28,711 bases of DNA from JANOQP01 sp044227705 (GTDB lineage: Bacteria > Bacteroidota > Bacteroidia > Chitinophagales > Saprospiraceae): the NCBI GenBank assembly GCA_044227705.1, contig JBGAWE010000025.1, forward strand, positions 1-28,711. Direction: 5' to 3'. Of the stretch, positions 24,891-28,711 are shown piece by piece. The notes beneath the pieces were generated by a model. The model worked only from the letters and a program-made list of their open reading frames with translations, did no database searches and was not told the DNA's origin. The translations under genes were made by a program, and so were the position numbers. Within the stretch, counting starts at the first letter, position 1. Every line of letters starts with the position of its first letter.

Positions 24891-24930
24891 GGCGCAGCAA
24901 CGGACCCACACCCGTTGCTGCGCCATTTTT
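24891..24930 (+). terminator. Terminator or attenuator between the IPTL gene and xrtH
   Basis: A perfect 13-bp stem (24891-24903 with 24912-24924, loop of 8) is followed by ATTTTT (24925-24930). It is 33 bases after the IPTL stop and 12 bases before ATG 24943 of xrtH. It could limit readthrough into xrtH. Confidence 0.78.
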
Positions 24931-24942
24931 AAAGAACAACCT

Positions 24943-25533
24943 ATGTCCGAAAAGAAGCGCAACCGCCCGCCCAGCGCGAAGCCCGGGCAGAAGGCCGACC
25001 CCTCGCCGCCCGCTGCTTCTTTTCGTGAAAAATGGGCCCGGCAGCAGCCGGTGCTGCGTTTCTTGCTGGGTTTTGTGGGGTGCATGGCGGTCTTTTACCT
25101 GGCCTACTTTTCAGGTTTTTATCAAAGGAACATCGAGCCGGGGCTGCTCCACGCGCAGGCCTCGGTCGGCAACGCGCTGCTGCGCCTCTTCGGCCACGAC
25201 ACACAGGTGGTGGGAGCGGCCATAGCCAGCCGCGATTTCTCCGTCGACATCCGCAACGGCTGCGACGGTCTGGAGGCGATGGCCGTCCTCGCGGCCGGCA
25301 TCATCATCTTTCCAGCCTCGCGGCGGCAAAAGGGGGTTGGCCTCCTCTGGGGCCTCGCCACGCTCGCCACGCTCAACGTGCTGCGCATCGCAGGACTCTA
25401 CCTCGCCGGGCTTTACTTGTCGAGCACCGCTTTCGAACTGCTCCACGTGCAGGGCGGGTTCATCCTGTTCACGATGGTGAGCGTGGTGCTGTTGCTCACC
25501 TGGATGGGGTGGGTCTCGCGGCAGCCGGGGTAA
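24943..25533 (+). CDS. xrtH: Exosortase H (XrtH)
   Basis: This 196-residue polytopic membrane protein is an exosortase, a transpeptidase-like enzyme thought to cut the sorting signal of its substrates and pass them to the cell surface. The catalytic triad is visible: Cys107 in NGCDGLEAM, Arg148 in NVLRIAGLYL and His168 in ELLHVQGG. Several membrane helices surround these (about 36-58, 108-124, 132-158, 170-190). A hydrophilic, Pro-rich and basic N-terminus of about 30 residues precedes the first helix. The adjacent IPTLxxWG protein fits the known XrtH/IPTL-CTERM pairing. ATG 24943 is chosen; an in-frame TTG at 24880 would translate through the hairpin and is less likely. The next gene lies 62 bp downstream. 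Confidence 0.92.
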   Translation: MSEKKRNRPPSAKPGQKADPSPPAASFREKWARQQPVLRFLLGFVGCMAVFYLAYFSGFYQRNIEPGLLHAQASVGNALLRLFGHDTQVVGAAIASRDFSVDIRNGCDGLEAMAVLAAGIIIFPASRRQKGVGLLWGLATLATLNVLRIAGLYLAGLYLSSTAFELLHVQGGFILFTMVSVVLLLTWMGWVSRQPG

Positions 25534-25595
25534 GTGCTTCGCGGCGCTTTGAGCTTTTTGAAAAATGCCCACCGGGCGATTCCCTGATATCTGTT

Positions 25596-26231
25596 ATGAA
25601 AGACCTGACCGGCCCCGCGCTCCGATTTTTGGGCAAGTTCCTCCTGCTCTTCGGCCTGCTGACCGCGCTGACGTACGCGCCGTCTGTGGGCGGTTTTCTC
25701 AACCTTGCTTATCGAAAAACCGCCGAGCCGCTCCTGAAATCCGCCCTTCCGAAGGCCTATCTCCAGATGAAAGCCGAGGGGCCGGTGAGCGAGACCCTCC
25801 GAATCGAGTTCGCCTCGAAGGAAAAGGTCGCGCAGCAACTCGCCGAGGCCAAGCGCGCGGGCCGAGCCGCCGCCGACATCAAGGGCGACAACAACCTGGT
25901 CAATTTCCACAACCTGTTCCTGTCCTTCTTTTTGTTCTATGTGTCGCTGGTCACGCTGTCGCCCATCGGTTGGCGGGCGAAACTCGGGGCCACCCTCCTC
26001 GGCGGTCTCCTCTACTGGGGCTACTCGGTCCTGAAGCTCTACCTCGTGGAGCTGATCTTTTTCAACGAGCCGCACATCGGCATCTACCAGACCGGAGCCT
26101 TCGCGCTCAATCTGGCCAAGGGCCTGCGCTACTGCATGACGTTGGGGGCCAATGTGCTGGTCGTCCTGCTCCTGTGGGCCGGGCTGGTTTTGAGGAAGGG
26201 AAACTGGGCGCAGCTTTTGAGCGGCCGGTGA
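25596..26231 (+). CDS. Putative exosortase H-associated membrane protein
   Basis: This 211-residue membrane protein has one N-terminal helix (about 8-30), a soluble segment of about 70 residues (YRKTAEPLLKSALPKAYLQMKAEGPVSE and following, rich in Lys and Glu) and then three helices (about 105-124, 129-155 and 180-200). The C-terminus is short and basic. I do not recognise a catalytic motif. Its position directly after xrtH, the matching polytopic layout and the short gap suggest the small membrane protein that accompanies XrtH in other genomes; this is inference from context. The start MKDLTGPALRF fits the first helix. The GT2-like gene follows 43 bp later. Confidence 0.7.
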   Translation: MKDLTGPALRFLGKFLLLFGLLTALTYAPSVGGFLNLAYRKTAEPLLKSALPKAYLQMKAEGPVSETLRIEFASKEKVAQQLAEAKRAGRAAADIKGDNNLVNFHNLFLSFFLFYVSLVTLSPIGWRAKLGATLLGGLLYWGYSVLKLYLVELIFFNEPHIGIYQTGAFALNLAKGLRYCMTLGANVLVVLLLWAGLVLRKGNWAQLLSGR

Positions 26232-26248
26232 TTTTTGAGCAACCTTTG
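26216..26248 (+). promoter_or_regulatory. Possible promoter of the GT2-like gene
   Basis: TTTG (26216-26219) and AACCTTTG (26241-26248) are 21 bases apart, close to the Bacteroidota TTTG/TAnnTTTG arrangement with one mismatch in the -7. It overlaps the end of the preceding gene, so co-transcription is equally possible. Confidence 0.3.
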
Positions 26249-26274
26249 GACTTGTTCCGAGTAATGTCCACAAA

Positions 26275-27216
26275 ATGCACAGCACCTTCCTCTCCATCGT
26301 CGCCGTCGTCAACAGCCCGTCGGAAACCGGCCGGCTGGCTGACTGGCTGAACGGGATTTTCACCGAGGTCGACCCAAAATTTTCCGACTGGGAAATTGTC
26401 CTCGTCAACAACTGCCGCGACCAATCGGGCATCGAAAAGGTCGTCGCGCCGCTCGCCGCCGAGCTTCGCAAAAACATCTTTCTGCTCAACCTCTCCGCGC
26501 CAGTCAACCGAAACCACGCCATCCTCGCAGGCCTCGACCGGGCGAACGGCGACTGGACGGCCATTTTCGAGCCGCAGTTCGCAGACCGGCCGCAGCTCAT
26601 CACCGAGCTTTTTGAAAAAGGCCAGGCCGGAGCCGACATCATCCACCTGCGCGGCCCGGCGGGCGAGACGGGGCTTTTTCCCGGTATTTTCCATTCGATT
26701 TTGAAAAAAAGCGGCCGTCTTGCCCTCGACGAGCGGGCGCACGACACGCGCCTCATCAGCCGCCGCGCGCTCAACTCCCTGCTGCGGCTGCGCGAGGACG
26801 TGCGCTACATGAAGGCCCTTTACCCCCTTGTCGGCTATTCGACGGCGGCCATCGACGTGCCGGACGCGGTCGAGGGGCAGGGCGGCCCGCTGCGCGAGCG
26901 GGTGCGGACGGGCCTCGTCGCCATCACCTCGTACACCACTTTTTTGCGGACGGTGATGGGGTGGATGTTCGTCTTCTCGGTTTTGACGGCGGCGGCAGCC
27001 ATCTTCAACGCCGTGAAGGTGAAGCTGACCAGCGTCGACATCTTCGGCGAGCGAGTCGAGTCGCTGTCAGGCTGGGCGTTTTTGGTGGTGCTGATTTCGG
27101 TGTTCTTTGCCATCACCTGCCTCAATCTTTACATCATCGGGACCTACCTGTCGAACATCTATCAGGAGATGAAAGGGCGGCCGCCGTACATCATCGAGAG
27201 CACGAAAAGGTTTTGA
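26275..27216 (+). CDS. GT2-like membrane glycosyltransferase with degenerate active-site motifs
   Basis: This 313-residue protein has the layout of polyprenyl-phosphate sugar transferases (DPM1/GtrB type). It has an N-terminal GT-A domain, the HDTRLISRRALNSLLRLRED segment equivalent to the usual DFRLxxR block, and two C-terminal membrane helices (about 222-245 and 263-289). However, the expected acidic positions are changed. The DD of the nucleotide-binding loop (usually VVDDxS) is Asn45-Asn46 (LVNNCRD), and the DxD of the usual DADLQDPP is Glu99-Pro100-Gln101 (FEPQFADRP). The NHAILAGLDRANGDW segment is retained. It may be inactive, use another metal arrangement, or act as a partner protein. 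It lies in the xrtH cluster and is followed after 123 bp by an ABC permease gene. Confidence 0.8.
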   Translation: MHSTFLSIVAVVNSPSETGRLADWLNGIFTEVDPKFSDWEIVLVNNCRDQSGIEKVVAPLAAELRKNIFLLNLSAPVNRNHAILAGLDRANGDWTAIFEPQFADRPQLITELFEKGQAGADIIHLRGPAGETGLFPGIFHSILKKSGRLALDERAHDTRLISRRALNSLLRLREDVRYMKALYPLVGYSTAAIDVPDAVEGQGGPLRERVRTGLVAITSYTTFLRTVMGWMFVFSVLTAAAAIFNAVKVKLTSVDIFGERVESLSGWAFLVVLISVFFAITCLNLYIIGTYLSNIYQEMKGRPPYIIESTKRF

Positions 27217-27339
27217 ACGGCGGAAGGCGGGCGAGCGGTTGTCCATAAACCGGGTGCTTTTATCGAAAGAAAAATGGGATGGGGCAGGGGCCTGTCAATC
27301 TTTGGGGCATTCGTCGTTTGCCACTCGCCACTTATAAAA

Positions 27340-28599
27340 ATGTTCCATTTCCTCCGAATCTTGCAAGAAGGCATGGCCCAAGCCTGGTCGCAGCTCGTGG
27401 CCAACAAGATGCGCAGCTTCCTCTCATTGCTCGGCATCACCATCGGCATCTTTTGCATCATCGGCGTCAAGTCGGCCGTCAACTCGCTCGAGGACAACAT
27501 CCGGGGGTCGATGCAGAAGCTGGGCGACGACGTGATCTATGTCGAAAAATTCAGTTGGGCCGAGGACCCGGGCGAGAACTTCTGGAAGTGGATGAAGCGA
27601 CCGAACATGACTTTCACGGAGTTCGAGTTTTTGGAGAAAAGGCTGACGACGGCCGACAAGCTGGGCTTCTGGATGTTCCTCGGCAACCACACCGTCAAGT
27701 GGCAGTCGTCGAGCGTCGAGAACTGCTACATGATCGGTGCGACCTACGACATCGAGGAGCTTTTCCACCTCGAATTTGAGAACGGGCGCTATTTCAACCG
27801 CGTCGAGTACGAGACGGCGGTCAACGACTGCCTGCTCGGCGGCGTGGTCGCGGAGGGCCTGTTCGGGGCCGGAATCGACCCGGTCGGTAAAGTCATCAGC
27901 TACGGGGGGAAGAAATTGCGCATCGTGGGGACGTTGAAAAAGAGCGGGAAAGACCTGCTCAAACCGTTCAACTTCGACGAGTGCATCATCGTCGGCTTCA
28001 ACCTCGCGCGGCGCATCGGCAACGTCCGCCCCGGCGGGATGTGGACGCGGACGAGCCTCCTCGCGAAAGCCCTTCCCGGCACCGGAATCGAGGAGCTTAA
28101 GGACGACCTGACCGCCAACCTGCGCACCCTTCGCCGCATCAAACCGCTGGAGGAGAACAACTTCTCGCTCAACCAGCTATCCGTCATTTCGAAGCTGTTC
28201 GACAAGGTTTTCGGGACGATGAACGGGGTTGGTGCCTTCATCGGTGGCTTCTCGCTGCTGGTCGGCATGTTCTCGGTGGCCAACATCATGTTCGTCTCGG
28301 TGAAAGAGCGGACGAACATCATCGGCATAAAAAAGGCCCTCGGCGCGAAGCGGTGGTTCATCCTCATGGAGTTTCTCATCGAGTCGGTCATGCTGTGCAT
28401 CATCGGTGGGGCGTTCGGGCTGCTGTTCATTTGGCTGACGGTGCGCGGCATCGCTGCTGCGGCGGACTTCGACATCCACCTTTCGGCCTGGAACGTGTTC
28501 ATCGGGGTGTTCACGTCGGTCGCCGTCGGGGTCCTGGCCGGCCTGATACCTGCCATCCAGGCCTCGGGGATGGATCCCGTCGAGGCCATCCGAAAGTAG
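27340..28599 (+). CDS. MacB-type ABC transporter permease
   Basis: This 419-residue protein has the MacB/FtsX architecture. There is one helix near the N-terminus (about 26-46, SFLSLLGITIGIFCIIGV) and a large periplasmic domain of about 220 residues with the usual VxVIG/VGTLKKSG-like patterns. A C-terminal FtsX domain with three helices follows, including VGMFSVANIMFVSVKERTNIIGIKKALGAKRWFILMEFLIESV and a closing AIQASGMDPVEAIRK. Such permeases work with a LolD/MacB-type ATPase in lipoprotein or drug/peptide export and mechanotransmission. No ATPase gene is in the window, so the partner must be elsewhere or to the right. ATG 27340 is the start next to similarity. Confidence 0.93.
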   Translation: MFHFLRILQEGMAQAWSQLVANKMRSFLSLLGITIGIFCIIGVKSAVNSLEDNIRGSMQKLGDDVIYVEKFSWAEDPGENFWKWMKRPNMTFTEFEFLEKRLTTADKLGFWMFLGNHTVKWQSSSVENCYMIGATYDIEELFHLEFENGRYFNRVEYETAVNDCLLGGVVAEGLFGAGIDPVGKVISYGGKKLRIVGTLKKSGKDLLKPFNFDECIIVGFNLARRIGNVRPGGMWTRTSLLAKALPGTGIEELKDDLTANLRTLRRIKPLEENNFSLNQLSVISKLFDKVFGTMNGVGAFIGGFSLLVGMFSVANIMFVSVKERTNIIGIKKALGAKRWFILMEFLIESVMLCIIGGAFGLLFIWLTVRGIAAAADFDIHLSAWNVFIGVFTSVAVGVLAGLIPAIQASGMDPVEAIRK

Positions 28600-28629
28600 A
28601 AACACGATAAGTCGCGTCATTGCACAGAG

Positions 28630-28684
28630 AAAAACAAACTGCCCCCGCGCATCGAAAATCCGGTGCCGGGGGCAGTTTGTTTTT
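28630..28684. terminator. Strong Rho-independent terminator, probably bidirectional
   Basis: An 18-bp perfect stem (28630-28647 with 28667-28684) has a GC-rich core, A-rich on the left and T-rich on the right. It follows the permease stop by 30 bases, and the symmetric A/T flanks would allow termination from either side. Confidence 0.9.
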
Positions 28685-28711
28685 GGATAGAACCCGCCCT
28701 GCCCGCCCTTC

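Noticed and set aside
24880..24942. N-terminal extension of XrtH from an in-frame TTG
   Set aside because: It would translate through a perfect 13-bp hairpin with a T-run and adds no conserved sequence; the ATG at 24943 gives a normal exosortase.

Overview
The window looks like chromosomal DNA from a high-GC member of the Bacteroidota, most likely the Saprospiria/Chitinophagia side; this placement is inferred from gene content, not from a marker gene. The evidence: two secreted proteins with type IX secretion (T9SS) C-terminal sorting domains, promoter elements of the Bacteroidota TAnnTTTG type rather than TATAAT, a bacterial GH3 protein, a bifunctional nuclease fused to a UVR motif, and ELWxTDGTxxGT repeats. 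No rRNA, tRNA or CRISPR array was seen.

Left edge (1-2046) is a mobile and repetitive zone. It holds a REP-type Y1 (HUH) transposase truncated at its 3' end, an IS5-family element whose transposase is split over two frames at an A7 run and whose right terminus is duplicated, and an array of eleven 42-bp units. The first 18 bp of every unit are identical while the other 24 bp drift.

Housekeeping and accessory block (2047-18074). On the minus strand: mfd (with a 33-nt in-frame palindromic insert), a T9SS repeat protein with a good terminator, and a TatD hydrolase. On plus: a ROK kinase, a small secreted CFFC protein and an SDR oxidoreductase. Then a PTPS/QueD-like enzyme (-), a Maf protein (+), a lipoprotein amidohydrolase and a small secreted protein (both -). 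Then GH3, a membrane-anchored coiled-coil protein and riboflavin synthase (+), and finally a TPR protein followed by a GH29 fucosidase (-).

Right block (18249-28599), all plus strand. etfB, etfA and the bifunctional nuclease follow one another, with about 80-nt inverted-repeat spacers between them. A T9SS beta-propeller protein follows. The last five genes form an exosortase H locus: a secreted protein with an IPTLxxWG sorting motif, exosortase XrtH (Cys107/Arg148/His168 visible), a putative XrtH-associated membrane protein, a GT2-like membrane protein whose usual acidic motifs are missing, and a MacB-type ABC permease. A strong terminator closes the window.

The most unusual points are: the IPTL protein carries about 80 extra residues and two more predicted membrane helices after its sorting helix; the IPTL and xrtH genes each have a terminator-like hairpin just before the start codon; the neighbouring glycosyltransferase is degenerate; the palindrome lies inside mfd; the 42-bp array is constrained at DNA level; and TTTT(C/G)AAAA is strongly over-represented in GC-rich DNA.
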